This document shows positions 42,430-53,800 of a stretch of 64,000 nucleotides of DNA, piece after piece. The first letter of the stretch is position 1; the number at the start of each line of letters is the position of its first letter. The DNA comes from Sthenelais limicola (lineage: Eukaryota; Annelida; Polychaeta; Phyllodocida; Sigalionidae): NCBI GenBank assembly GCA_942159475.1, contig OW804099.1:13456162-13520161 (forward strand), given 5' to 3'. The notes under the pieces are model-generated. The model saw only the letters and a list, made by a program, of their open reading frames with translations, did not search any database and had not been told where the DNA came from. The position numbers and the translations under genes were made by a program.

Positions 42430-43300
42430 ATTGTTCCGCTTTCAACATGTGTGACACTTTCAATATCAAACTTTGAGTCAATGAAAGCAATACATTTTTG
42501 ACGAATGTTTTCTTTATTTTTTGGGGGCTTAAATCTCAAAATTTTACTATGGAGCTCTATGGGACATGCACCTAATACCGCTCAAAAGTCAACCCCTGGT
42601 TCGCAGCGCCACCTGCAATCACATGACTTTCCGTCTCAAAGAATCGAGGAGGAGATAACAGCCCAAGTAACCATGGTGTACTCTAGTATCCAGAAAATTA
42701 CCGCAGCAAGACATTTATTTGTGGGAAGTAAATTGGTTATATTTCACCAGATCTGAACACTTTTAGATTGTTTTTATATTTAAAAATAAAAGATCGTCCC
42801 ACCCACCCGCCCTGTCTCTACCCCTCCTACCTACAATATCCATTTGATTTAGTATCAAATAATGTAGCCTACACAACACCAATGTGTTGGGTAGGCTACA
42901 ACACCCACCCTATAAATAGCCTACATGTCAACAAGCTAGCTGGGTGTTATGTGGGTGTTATGTAAGGGTGGCAGTGGCTAGTAAGGCTATAGCTGTTGGG
43001 TGGTTGAAGCTATGTAAACATGGCAGGAGTGAGTGACAACAGATAGAGGGTGCATGAATGTTTTGAAAACAGCATTTCTGGACCATGAACACAGTAGTTT
43101 TTCCAGACAAAAGGGTAGCTAACTAAGTCAAGTTTCTCTCAGACGAATTAGAGGTCGCCACTTACAGGGAAAACGTTAAAAAGAAGGCCATAAGTATGGG
43201 TCGTGTCTATATGGGGAGTGGACGCTGATGGGTTGGGTGACGTCACTAATTTTAGAGAGGGGCTTATCCGCCCACAGAGGGCGGGTCGGTCACATCTCGT
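42430..43300. other. Sequence inserted between RNase H and integrase remnants
   Basis: About 870 bp without retroelement coding separates RNase H from integrase. It includes a hairpin with 17-bp arms and one mismatch (42863-42879 / 42884-42900, 'tgtagcctacacaacac') and a phrase 'cagcgccacctgcaatcaca' that resembles 57570-57600. It looks like one or more DNA-type insertions. Ends are not defined. Confidence 0.45.
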
Positions 43301-43621
43301 CCAGCCTCACATGAACAGCTGGAGAAAATTGTGAGGGAAATAGACAATTACCAAATGTTGTGTGCAGTTATAATGTGTATATTGGAAGGTTGGATGACTG
43401 GAGCTTGTCCAGCATATGCTACATTCAAAGATCAGCTGGCCATAATAAATGGTGTATTGTTTAAGGGAGATCACATTGTTATGCCTGTTAGTATGCGACA
43501 AGACATGTTGAAACGCTTACACACAGGTCACATGGGGATAGAGAAACAGAGCAGGGTGGCCAGAGAGGTTATGTATTGGCCGCGCATGAACAGTGATATT
43601 GAAAACCAGGTTTTGAACTGT

Positions 43622-43894
43622 ATGACGACATATGTCTATTCTAATATATGTACTCCCAACCTATTATTATCATCCTTATTCCATTAACCATTTCATCTCA
43701 TTATTTCTTACCCACTGAGAGGGAAAGTTATAATAGTATGATTTATCACACACTACACTTATAAAATTTGAAATGTAATAGCGAAAATTCAGGCTAAGGA
43801 GGAATACCGGACTGCCCGATCCTTATACATTAACAGTTATGGCATATGCCAGCATATATTCCCTGAATAAAGATATGTTTTAAACAAAAACTGT
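43622..43894. mobile_element. 273-bp insertion inside integrase, six-base duplication
   Basis: The integrase zinc-finger region reads '...VLNC' at 43620 and resumes with 'NCPTCVKHR' at 43889. The interruption is bounded by direct repeats of aactgt (43616-43621 and 43889-43894). The insert ends in 'ccctgaataaagatatgttt' and has no clear inverted repeats or coding sequence. Possible solo LTR or SINE. Confidence 0.6.
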
Positions 43895-44530
43895 CCGACA
43901 TGTGTTAAACATAGGGTCAGCCAACAGAAGGAAACCTTCATGAAGGACGAAACTAAGTGGGGCCCGTGGCAAAAAGTAGTGGCAGATTTATTTTTCTGGA
44001 ATAACCAGAATTACTTAATTGTGATTGATTATGACAGCAATTATCCTGAGATAGCTAGGTTACATGGCATGGGCACTGATGAGGTGATAGAACACCTTAA
44101 ATCTATTTTTGCGAGACATGGTGTCCCAGATTTGTGTAAGTGATAACAGGCCACAATTCAGTGGCAGGTTTTTTCAAGAATTTGCAAACCAGTATCAATT
44201 CAATCATCGTACGTCCTCGCCAAGGTTTCCTCAATCAAATGGCAAAGTCGAAAGAGGGGTAGGAATTATTAAAAACTTGCTGAGTAGGGCGAAAGAGGAC
44301 GAGGAAGATCCATATAAGGCCATTTTAAGGTTCAGGGCAGCCCCAATGGAGAGTGGTAAGTCTCCGGCTGAATTATTAATGGGAAGACGTATCAGGTCGG
44401 TGTTTCTAAATGTAAAGGTCTTTACAGAGGGTGTTGGGCCAAATAACACTCAAGTGAATCAAATTAATGAGTATAACAGCTCTGCGAAGGACTTGCCTCC
44501 TTTAAAAGATAATGACAGTCAGACTCAGTG

Positions 44531-45100
44531 ACAAAAAATGTGCTTCCTCATTCTCTGCCTCCTCCTCCTCGGTGGGTTTAGAGGCTGCCATGGCTAGGGA
44601 CGCCATGTTCTCCGCCGCCTTGACTGAGGTTTGGAGAGGCAAGAGTTTTTTGTCCACGATCTGCACCATCAGGTTACTGATCTGGTCTAAGGCAGCTTTA
44701 GTCAGAGCTCCTTTCCCTGCTTTCTTAGCAGGTTTTAGTTTATCAGCATTGTCATCTTTAGATCCTCCGGGATTAGCGCCCCGAGTTCGCACTCCCTCGT
44801 GTTCACTCTCGGCACCGCTCTCGGCGTCTGACATGATGAGCTGAAAAACACTCCACAGCCCTCTGTACTAGTGGAAAAGTGTCCAAATGGTTCCTAAAGG
44901 AACCTTTATCATACAAACAGCTGAGATGCTACGTAAAAAGCAACTCGGAAGGTCCGATGTCCGCGATTTAAAGCGATGAAATCTGGACGAAGGAAAACTG
45001 CCACCATGGAGGTTTACCGAACCGGAAGCTGACTGACCACCTGACCGGATATGCGTATCTCTGTTGTTACCCAGCAACGGCTAACATGAAATAAACTGTG
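44531..45100 (-). mobile_element. Inserted retroelement 5' piece with acidic/basic ORF start
   Basis: The minus-strand frame from ATG 44834 reads 'MSDAESGAESEHEGVRTRG' and continues through a Lys/Ala-rich stretch ('KPAKKAGKGALTK') and a predicted helix ('ALDQISNLMVQIVDKKLLPL') to about 44530, where gypsy integrase sequence ends. It interrupts the gypsy element between integrase core and tail. The composition suggests the N-terminus of a retroelement gag or ORF1. The piece from 45100 to 44834 would be its 5' untranslated region. Confidence 0.5.
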
Positions 45101-45639
45101 AGGTGAAGGCTAAGGTCACTCGCAGGGTGGGGGACAGGTCATATGAAGTTGTAACTGAAAATGGAGTTAATCTCAGAAGGAATAGAAGACATTTGTTAAA
45201 GACTAATGAAAGTTGTAATTATGAGAAGGTCAAAACATTTAATGATGCTTTGGAGGAAGGTATGGTAAGAGACGAAGAAAGTAATCACAATCTCCCTGTA
45301 AACACAGAGCCAAGGCATATAGAGATAGACCCACAACCAAGGGTCAGAAGGAGTACGCGAGTCACTATGGCTCCTAAATCTACAATCTACAATCTACAAC
45401 AGCACACATATTATCCGAGTCTATCCGTCTATTATACTTACGGATAAACAAAATTGACCAACCTTGCCTTCCATTTCTCTCTCCCTATCTCATCCTCTTC
45501 ATTCATCAAATCATTCTGTAGCATTATTATTCTAATGTTTTTTATCATTTATTTGATCCTACTTGTAAGCACAATTGCTCTAAGTCCATCGATAATTAGA
45601 TCAGTAAAAGGCACTATCGGTATACCAGCAAGAGGCTTG

Positions 45640-45800
45640 ACCTTGAGCTGAGATATTTTGCCTATTGTGAGTAATAAAGTTTTATGTGCACGAAATAATT
45701 TATGTCAAAGATCCTCCTCCAAGCAACGAGGGATCTACTTCAAAGTCAATTAAATGTAACTCATAATAAACCTTTCAAAAAAAAAAAAAAAAAAAAAGAT
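45640..45800 (+). repeat. Poly(A)-ended retroelement or transcript 3' end
   Basis: Two polyadenylation-like signals ('gtaataaagttttatg', 'ctcataataaacc') precede a 21-A run at 45778-45798. This could be the 3' LTR/poly(A) end of the gypsy remnant or a separate LINE/SINE. No target duplication was found by eye. Confidence 0.5.
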
Positions 45801-46117
45801 TTATAGAAGAGTATGAATGATTTGTTGTCAACTAATCTTTGTTTCTACTTTACAGGTTAACGTGGAGGTTGTCTGGATACTTGTAAGAGTAGACGCCACC
45901 TAGTGTGAAGCCCTGTAACTGTATAGTGGAACTCTTCAACAAAGAGACTTGAGAGAGTCACTCTTCAACTAATACTTGAGTTGACTGGTCTATATTAACT
46001 AATGACACAGAAGTTTCTCAGGTGGAGGTGGCAGGGGTCCGGGAAGATATGTCATTTAGCCTGCTCATCAACACTAGGTGGCAGTGTGATGAACTCCAGA
46101 CTGATACTAAGTGTTAG

Positions 46118-46459
46118 GTGATGGTGGGCATTGGATGGACTTTGCTGTGGGAAATTGGATTGGATTGTGATGAGGAGTTGGAGGAGGAAGAGGAGGAAGA
46201 GGAGGAGGAAGTCTTTACTGGCGCTCTAGCAGACGCCATAAAAGCGCAGTTGGAAGAAAAAGAGGCAGAGCAGGCCCTAAGACCAAAAGCTCACTCTTAC
46301 ATCAAGAGACTATATGGACTTAAGTTAGCCCAAAAGTTTAAGATCCAAGACATGGATGATGCATACAAAAAGTTGGACGAGCGCATACCATCAGTTCTAA
46401 TATTTTTGCAGAGTTTTACAGGTAAAGAGGTTGGTTACTTTAAAGGGATGGATTGCTAA
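46118..46459 (+). CDS. Acidic small ORF, possible exon, function unknown
   Basis: A frame with a glutamate run (EELEEEEEEEEEEVF, encoded by GAGGAA repeats near 46180-46210) then a charged helical region 'AIKAQLEEKEAEQALRPKAH' and 'YIKRLYGLKLAQKFKIQDMD', ending at 46457. The second half looks more protein-like than repeat-driven. The phrase 'aaagggatggat(t/c)gcta' is duplicated just downstream (46443 and 46531). No neighbour or family supports a function. Confidence 0.3.
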   Translation: MMVGIGWTLLWEIGLDCDEELEEEEEEEEEEVFTGALADAIKAQLEEKEAEQALRPKAHSYIKRLYGLKLAQKFKIQDMDDAYKKLDERIPSVLIFLQSFTGKEVGYFKGMDC

Positions 46460-46884
46460 ATAAGGTAAAGAGGATGACAAATGGGTAAGCAGGCTTCTGG
46501 ATAAGATCCAGCTCTTCCAGCAGTTACCTTAAAGGGATGGATCGCTAGATAAGAGGGACTAACTACATAGTATTTACTATAAAAAAAAAGAATAAATTCA
46601 AACCCAGAATACAAACTAAAGCTCAATAAACATCGTTAGAGTTGTACATAATAACTGTTCATAATATCAGACATTGACTTCACTCCCTCAGTATAAAACT
46701 CATAAACATTTTCCAAATTGGATATGAACACTTAAGGTATTTAATGAGAGTTTAGATATTGGTATTATCTAAGTATTTCTGAATTCTTTTCTTGTGTCAA
46801 ATTTATGTGCTACAGTGTGCAGTGCATTCCACACTATTGTGGCTTTGTAGAGAAAACTGTTTGCTATAGGGATGTGTTTGGTGG

Positions 46885-47640
46885 ATTATTATACCTAATG
46901 GCACAATGGAGGTTTGTTACAAACTGAACAGAGTGCTATTAGGTATTTATTACATGCAATCAACAAGAGAACTTGATTATAATACTATAATAGTATTTTA
47001 CCTTGGTTTCCATCAATGTTGTGGATATTTGGCTCAGATAGCACCCCAGAAATCACATACGTATGTAATCATTTTACCTAATGGCACAATGGAGGTTTGT
47101 TACAAGCCAAACAGGTATTTATTACATACAATCAACAAGAGAACTCAATTATAATACTATAATAGTATTTTACCTTGGTTTCCATCAATGTTGTGGATAT
47201 TTGGCTCAGATAGCACCCCAGAAATCACATACGTATGTAATCATTTTACCTAATGGCACAATGGAGGTTTGTTACAAGCCAAACAGGTATTTATTACATA
47301 CAATCAACAAGAGAACTCGATTATAATACTATAATAGTATTTTACCTTGGTTTCCATCAATGTTGTGGATATTTGGCTCAGATAGCACCCCAGAAATCAC
47401 ATACGTATGTAATCATTTTACCTAATGGCACAATGGAGGTTTGTAATTGATCTCGACGGCAGGTCAAATCGGACGACACCCCGTAGGGGTGGAGTGCAAT
47501 TTGACCTGATGTCGAGATTGATTACAAACCGAACCGAGTGCTATTAGGTATTCATTACATACAATCAACAAGAGAACTTAATTTTAATAGTATTTTACCT
47601 TGGTTTCCCTCAATTTTGTGGATATTCGGCTCAAATAGCA
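46885..47640. repeat. 172-bp tandem repeat, about four units
   Basis: Units starting 'taatggcacaatggaggttt' occur at 46896, 47079, 47251 and 47423. The second and third intervals are exactly 172 bp; the first is 183 bp because of an extra 'agagtgctatt'. Units contain 'aatactataatagtatttta' (a palindromic core) and 'cacatacgtatgtaatc' (also palindromic). The last unit is interrupted by a foldback at 47445-47523 and trails off by 47640. Confidence 0.93.
47445..47523. mobile_element. 79-bp foldback insertion in the 172-bp repeat
   Basis: The left arm 'aattgatctcgacggcaggt' pairs with the right arm 'cctgatgtcgagattgatt', and pairing extends through 'caaat.g' to 'acacccc..ggggt'. The arms are about 38 bp with a few mismatches. 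It sits exactly between 'gtttgt' and 'acaaac' of a repeat unit that is otherwise continuous, so it is a recent insertion of a tiny MITE-like foldback. Confidence 0.8.
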
Positions 47641-47850
47641 CATAGGTGCTATTTGACTCTTCAAATTTTATTCAGGAGAATATAGCACCTCCATCGCTCA
47701 ATGAGAATGTTGAGACTGGAATGTGAAATTTAAATATTATACCTCTCCTGTTTAATGCTATAATATGTAACCCATGGGTACTCTTTAGTAAACTCTATAA
47801 TCGTAACAACCTGAAATCACATACGTATGTAATTAATGATTAAATGTTTC

Positions 47851-50800
47851 CTATTCCTTGAATGGCATGGCGTAGTGTGTCTGAATGAAGCAGGAATCCG
47901 GTGCAATGTCCTTAAGGGATTCTGCGAGTTCATGGAGGCTCTTGTCTGAATTACCGGAGGCTGTTTGCTGATTGTTGTGTTGGGTTGAGTTCCCAGCCAA
48001 GTGTTTCCTCACCGATTTCTTACGACCTGTGAAAGGGAAGCGGAGATATGTGGGTCAGATTTTCAGAAAATGTACAATTGGCAGCTCTACACATAAAGGA
48101 CACTCGGCTAAATTAGGCTGAAAAATGATAAGTACAGAACATATCTTAGTAAGTACATTTGGCATCGCATTGATTTAAAGTATCAGTTCTGTTATATTAA
48201 ACTGCATTTTGCAGCTTATTTTTGTCTTAAATGTGGGCTATTTGAGAGGATTGGTGAAGGCGAATTGTACATTTTCTGAAACATTGAAACATAATATTTT
48301 AGGATGGATTTCTTTTTTTTTAAAACAAATTTTATTCAGGAGAATAAGTGGCATTTGCCAAAGCTTTTAAAACGGTTCAGGTAAACCCGGTCTTCCCATG
48401 TACCCAGAATTGTTGCATATCACTTATCAGGTATTACAAGGTTGTAGCTGTGTTAATTAGCTAATGATTAACATCTGAGTCGGTACTTTGGAGGGATGAA
48501 ATCTCTTCTTTTATTGTCTACTACACTGGAAGACGTTCCAATCTGAAGTGTACCACCTCTTTTGTATGGCAAAATTCCTTATCATCAGGGTTGTAAAAAA
48601 TGGCTTCGAAAACTGGTTGTCCAAGGACAACCACTTTTCAAAATATCGTTGTACGACTTATCATTATATGGTTGTCCAGTCACACCAAATAAAGGTGAAA
48701 CCTGCTTGTCCACAGGACGCTTAAATATTCATTTATGGTTGTATTATTATATTTGTTATAAAGTGTTTTCAAACAGCTTTTCTGAAATTTATTGTTTCAA
48801 ATTATCTGTCAGAAGTAGATTTATTCCATAGAGTTAGGCCTAGCTAGATACAGCAGTGAGTGGAAGACTATGGTTATTCTGAACTGAATTGTCAGCCATG
48901 AGCCCATATCTCAATGTGAATGTCTTCAATTGATTATCATAACTTCATCATACATAGTGCATGCTTGTTCATAATCTCGACTGTCGTTTTACAGAAGATT
49001 TGCTGTATAAAAATACTAAATTATAAAAACACTTTCTTTATCATCCAGAATAAGGTATGGAAGAGCTAGGTGCAAAGCTATTGAGAGAAACAACTAGTAA
49101 AAAAGTTTGCTATTAAAACTGACTAACATTTCTGTAGATCTCTCATTTGTAATTTTGTTGAAAGATTTGATAGTATATCGCTGCCAACCAGATTCTCCCG
49201 ACAAAAGGTACAGAAGCCAGAAAAAAAATATCGCCAGACCCTAAAAAATGGTATAATATTCAATCATTTCATTCAAAAAATTCTTAGAACACGCTTTCGC
49301 CATGATAATGAAAGATGTTACCCCCGGGTGCCAGCTTCTAAAATAAGCCCTGCATATAAAAAAAGATTTCCTCAGCCAAAAACAAGTATGAAAAGCATCA
49401 AAAGTCTATTTTTTGTTGGAAATCCTTTAGAAAAAAGTAAAGAGACAAAGAAAAAAGTATAAAAAAAGTATTTTTCAAGGAAAAGGCACTGTGTGAAAAC
49501 ATCCCTGAGGGGTATTGCGTTTTTTTCTATGAAAATTAAATATTGTATTGGCCTTAAACTGACAAAAAAGTACATACCTTTTTTACCGCAGTCTTCTTTC
49601 CACATCTCTGCCATCGGTCTGCACAGGTCTCTGTCTGAAGGCTGTGTGCGCACACAATACTCCACCCTGAACAACAGGCCGGCTATGTGAGCACACGTCC
49701 CAAGCAACCTGTAAATAGAAGAGTGAGTGAGTGAGTGAGTGAGTTTGGTTGCATTACGCCCTAATCAACACATTTAATATGGTTATATCAAGGGCGGGAG
49801 AGCTGAGAGGGAGTGAGTGAGTGAGATTGGTTGCATTACGCCCTTATCAACACATTTAATATGGTTATATCAAGGGTGGGAGAGCTGAGAGTGAGTGAGT
49901 GAGTGAGATTGGTTGCTTCACGCCCTAATCAACACATTTAATATGGTTATATCAAGGGCGGGAGAGCTGAGAGGGAGTGAGTGAGTGAGATTGGTTGCAT
50001 TACGCCCTTATCAACACATTTAATATGGTTATATCAAGGGCGGGAGAGCTGAGAGGGAGTGAGTGAGTGAGTTTGGTTGCATTACGCCCTAATCAACACA
50101 TTTAATATGGTTATATCAAGGGCGGGAGAGCTGAGAGGGAGTGAGTGAGTGAGATTGGTTGCGTTACGCCCTAATCAACACATTTAATATGGTTATATCA
50201 AGGCCAGGAGAGCTGAGAGGGAGTGAGTGAGTGAGATTGGTTGCGTTACGCCCTAATCAACACATTTAATATGGTTATATCAAGGGTGGGAGAGCTGAGA
50301 GAGAGGCAGTTTATTGTCTTACCCAGGAAAAAGAGATAGAGAAGAAGGGAGAGAGACAGAGAAAAGAGACAGGAAGGCACGTTATGGTCTTACTCAGGAA
50401 ATAGAGATAGAGAAGAAGGGAGAGAGACAGAGAAACGAGATAGAAAGGCACTTTATGGTCTTACCCAGGAAATAGAGATAGAGAAGAAGGGAGAGAGACA
50501 AAAAGGCACTATATGGTCTTACCCAGGAAATAGAGATAGAGAAGAAGGGAGAGAGACAGAAAGGCACTTATTGGCCATACCCAGGAAATAAGAGATAGAG
50601 AAGAAGGAAGAGAGACAGAAAGGCACTATATGGTCTTACCCAGGAAATAAGAGATAGAGAAGAAGGGAGAGAGACAGAGAAAAGAGACAGAAAGGCACTT
50701 TATGGTCTCACCCAGGAAATAAGAGATAGAGAAGAAGGGAGAGAGACAGAAAGGCACTTTATGGTCTTACCCAGGAAATAGAGATAGAGAAGAAGGAAGA

Positions 50801-53800
50801 GAGACAGGAAGGCACTTTATGGTCGTACCCAGGAAATAGAGATAGAGAAGAAGGAAGGGAGACAGAAAGGCACTTTATGGTCTTACCCAGGAAATAGAGA
50901 TAGAGAAGAAGGGAGAGAGACAGAAAGGCACTTTATGGTCTTACCCAGGAAATAGAGATAGAGAAGAAGGGAGAGAGACAAAAAGGCACTTTATGGTCGT
51001 ACCCAGGACCAAAGGTTTGAGAGATTGCTGTATCTAACTCACCCTGCTGTACAGGTGCAGTAGGCACTTCTGATGTTGCCACCAGGTGACTCTGTAGTGC
51101 CTTTATTCACCGCCACCCAGGCCTGGTATGCCTGGCACGACTTGCTGCATGGTTCTCCCGCCACCCCGGCCTTGCTGCATGGTTTACCCCGTGCACTATA
51201 CACTGCACATGTATGTGAGGGACTGATGGGGTGGAACTGTACATCATCCACCCGGTAGGCAGCCCGGAAGTACCTGGAGGAGAATGATACATGTGTAGTG
51301 ACCCGCACGCTTAATAATAATATTAATAGATTTTTATTTCCATATCACATTTACAACAATTGTCATACAATGTAGAATTAAAAGAGAGAAAAAGCTAAGG
51401 AAAGAGGAATAATCTCAGTGACAGCTTTACACCAATAAACAGAGAAAACAAGTCCAATTACTTGATCCCCTTCAGGTTTATTGAGGCCGTTCAATGGCCT
51501 AGAGGCTAGCCTACCCTGAAGGGGTAAGACTTAATAGCTCAGGTTAGGGTCGTTGTTGCTTTACGCCCTATTTTGACCATACTTTTGTATATTTTGGTAC
51601 TATCAGGTTGAGAGGAAACACGCTAACGGGATACGATACCCTGCTTGGGCTATAAGGCTGAAATAACTGGACAGAAAAACATTCCCTATTTGACCCCATT
51701 TAAAAAGTAACTACGATTTTGGCTCATATTATGAATATATAATAATTCTCTTTATAAGAAAGGTCTTACGCATATAAAGTCCAAAGGGCTTAGTTTTAGA
51801 TATCACTATTACACGGTTATTAATATCATTTTTAATTAAAATTGTTATTACCCTTTCGGCCAAGGTAACGGCAGGGAGAACTGGATGTAATCAAGAAGTC
51901 TGTATACCTGTTTATCATATGGGTCAGATTTTCAGAATTAACAGCTGTACACATTTAGTTAATTCTGTTAAATTAGGCTACAATTTGGTCAATGCTGGAT
52001 AAATTTGACTGTATTCTGCATTGCATTGATTCTAGCAATCTGTTTGGTTAGGTTAAACTTATTTTGAACTTTATTTTCGTCTGAATGTTGTGTTATTTGA
52101 GAGGAATGCTGAAGTTGAATTGTACATTTTCCACAAATCTGATCCATATGTACTGTTCTATACGATAAATGAAGTAGTTTCTTATCTTATAATTACCTCA
52201 AACCATTCTCCTGCTCGTATTCACAACACAGGCGTTCATAAAGCTCTGGTGTATTGAGTCTGAAGTACTCGGCGATGTTCAGTATGTGGATGGGTGACCA
52301 CTGACCCATGTCCCACTCCCCCACCCACCCATGCTGCAGTGTGAGCGGGTCAGGGAGCAGCTCAGGGCCGGTGAGTTTGTCTCTGTAGTCACTCAGATGT
52401 TGCCTCAGCTCGTGTTCTGCCTCAGGGCTGCAGGATAACTTCTCCTCCCAGGCACCAAACGCTCTGAAGTCACAATTACACAACATTACTAAACATACAT
52501 CACCAGGGCTGGACAAATTGCTTCAAAAAGTGCTTGTCCGCCGTATACTGTACTGTTAAGAGGAATGTGAATGTTAATATTGTACTGCAGTTGATTGATT
52601 TTTCGATTGAATTATTTAATTGTTTTCTGATTACTGTTTAATATTTATAGTGTTTAATACGAACGTAGCTAGCTTAGTCAAAATGTAACCAAGAAAAAAG
52701 GTAATGAAGAAAGGCATGTTCGGGAAGACATCCTCTTGAGAAGAACGCAACCTTTTTGTCAAACATTCTATGGCAAATAAAGAATTATCTTATCTTATCT
52801 TATCTTATCTTAACATAACCCAGAGACCGACGCCCAGGTCTCCACAGAATGTTCGTCGGTCTCTGATATTGATATTTGTCAGGGCCCTACGGTCTCCAAT
52901 GACATATCCAAGTGATAAAATGTTTATTTCTATATTTTCCTATCGATTTTGAAAATCTTTGTAAAACAAATTTTAATTTGCATTTATTTGCATTACCATC
53001 TTCGACAATTGAATGAAATCTAAACATTTTAATGGTACATTTATGATGCCTTTTAAATCAGTAAATGCAATCAAACAACACTCATTTTAACACCTGCATT
53101 CTTTGTTGTCTCTGTAAAATCTTCTCGGTCTCCACTGTTACAATTTGGCAGAAACCGATGGTCTCTCATCTCTAAATTCACTATGTCGCACACTGGTACT
53201 GCCACAATGCACTGGAGGGAAGGGAAGAGAAGAATTTTCAGGGGGGGGGGGGAGCGCACCTTTTTTGTTGCACTCTAAAAGTGGGGGGCATCTTTTTTTT
53301 TTAAACTCACAACTACAACGGTGATGGGAGGGGGGGGGGCAAGAAATTTGTGCAAGACTTTAAGGGGCTGGCATGCTGGGGTGATACAACTTTGCACAAG
53401 AACTTTCGTAATTCCCCCCACCCCCACCCCCTCCAGCGGTTAATTATGAACTGTCCCTAATTTGATTTGAAAATACTTTATTTGCCAAATTGATGGAAGA
53501 AGTGTTGACAAAAGGCTAGACATGTAATAATAAGGTAACGGCAGGAAGAAATGGAACCTAATTCCATATGTCAGTATTTCCATTTGTAGAACTCCAACTT
53601 ATGTATACCCCCCGTGTATACCCAAAGGCAAATAAAAGACTTCAATGTTCCTGGATTAGTTTCCAGGTCTTCCAGCTGTTTATACCAAAAGTGGATACAT
53701 GTACAGGTAGTTGTTTTAATCTAAGGACTGGGTAATGGTTGCCACATGTTCCTATGTGTATGTAATACTTTATAAATGGAGGCTTGCTGCTGGGTCTAAC

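Larger units (their letters stand above)
42100..45447 (+). mobile_element. Ty3/gypsy-type LTR retrotransposon remnant
   Basis: Pol pieces are in the correct order: 'PGKLLYLADTLSRAKVGE' (42356-42410, end of RNase H); integrase zinc region 'RLHTGHMGIEKQSRVAREVM' and 'YWPRMNSDIENQVLNC' (43517-43620); core with 'VVADLFFWNNQNYLIVIDYD' (43975-44035), then after a frameshift near 44140 'VSDNRPQFSGRFFQEFA' and 'RFPQSNGKVERGV' (D-D-E signature); and the C-terminal 'RVGDRSYEVVTENG' plus 'LRRNRRHLLKT' (45126-45205). A low-complexity basic frame at 42103-42351 may be gag. Protease, RT and most of RNase H are deleted, and three later insertions split the rest. LTRs are not identified. Confidence 0.75.

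Noticed and set aside
45454..45651. Small hydrophobic frame resembling a membrane peptide
   Set aside because: T-rich low-complexity DNA in the tail of the gypsy remnant. No start context, no conservation cue.
48562..48831. 89-codon frame
   Set aside because: Lies in an intron over short inverted 'cttgtcca' repeats. No family features.
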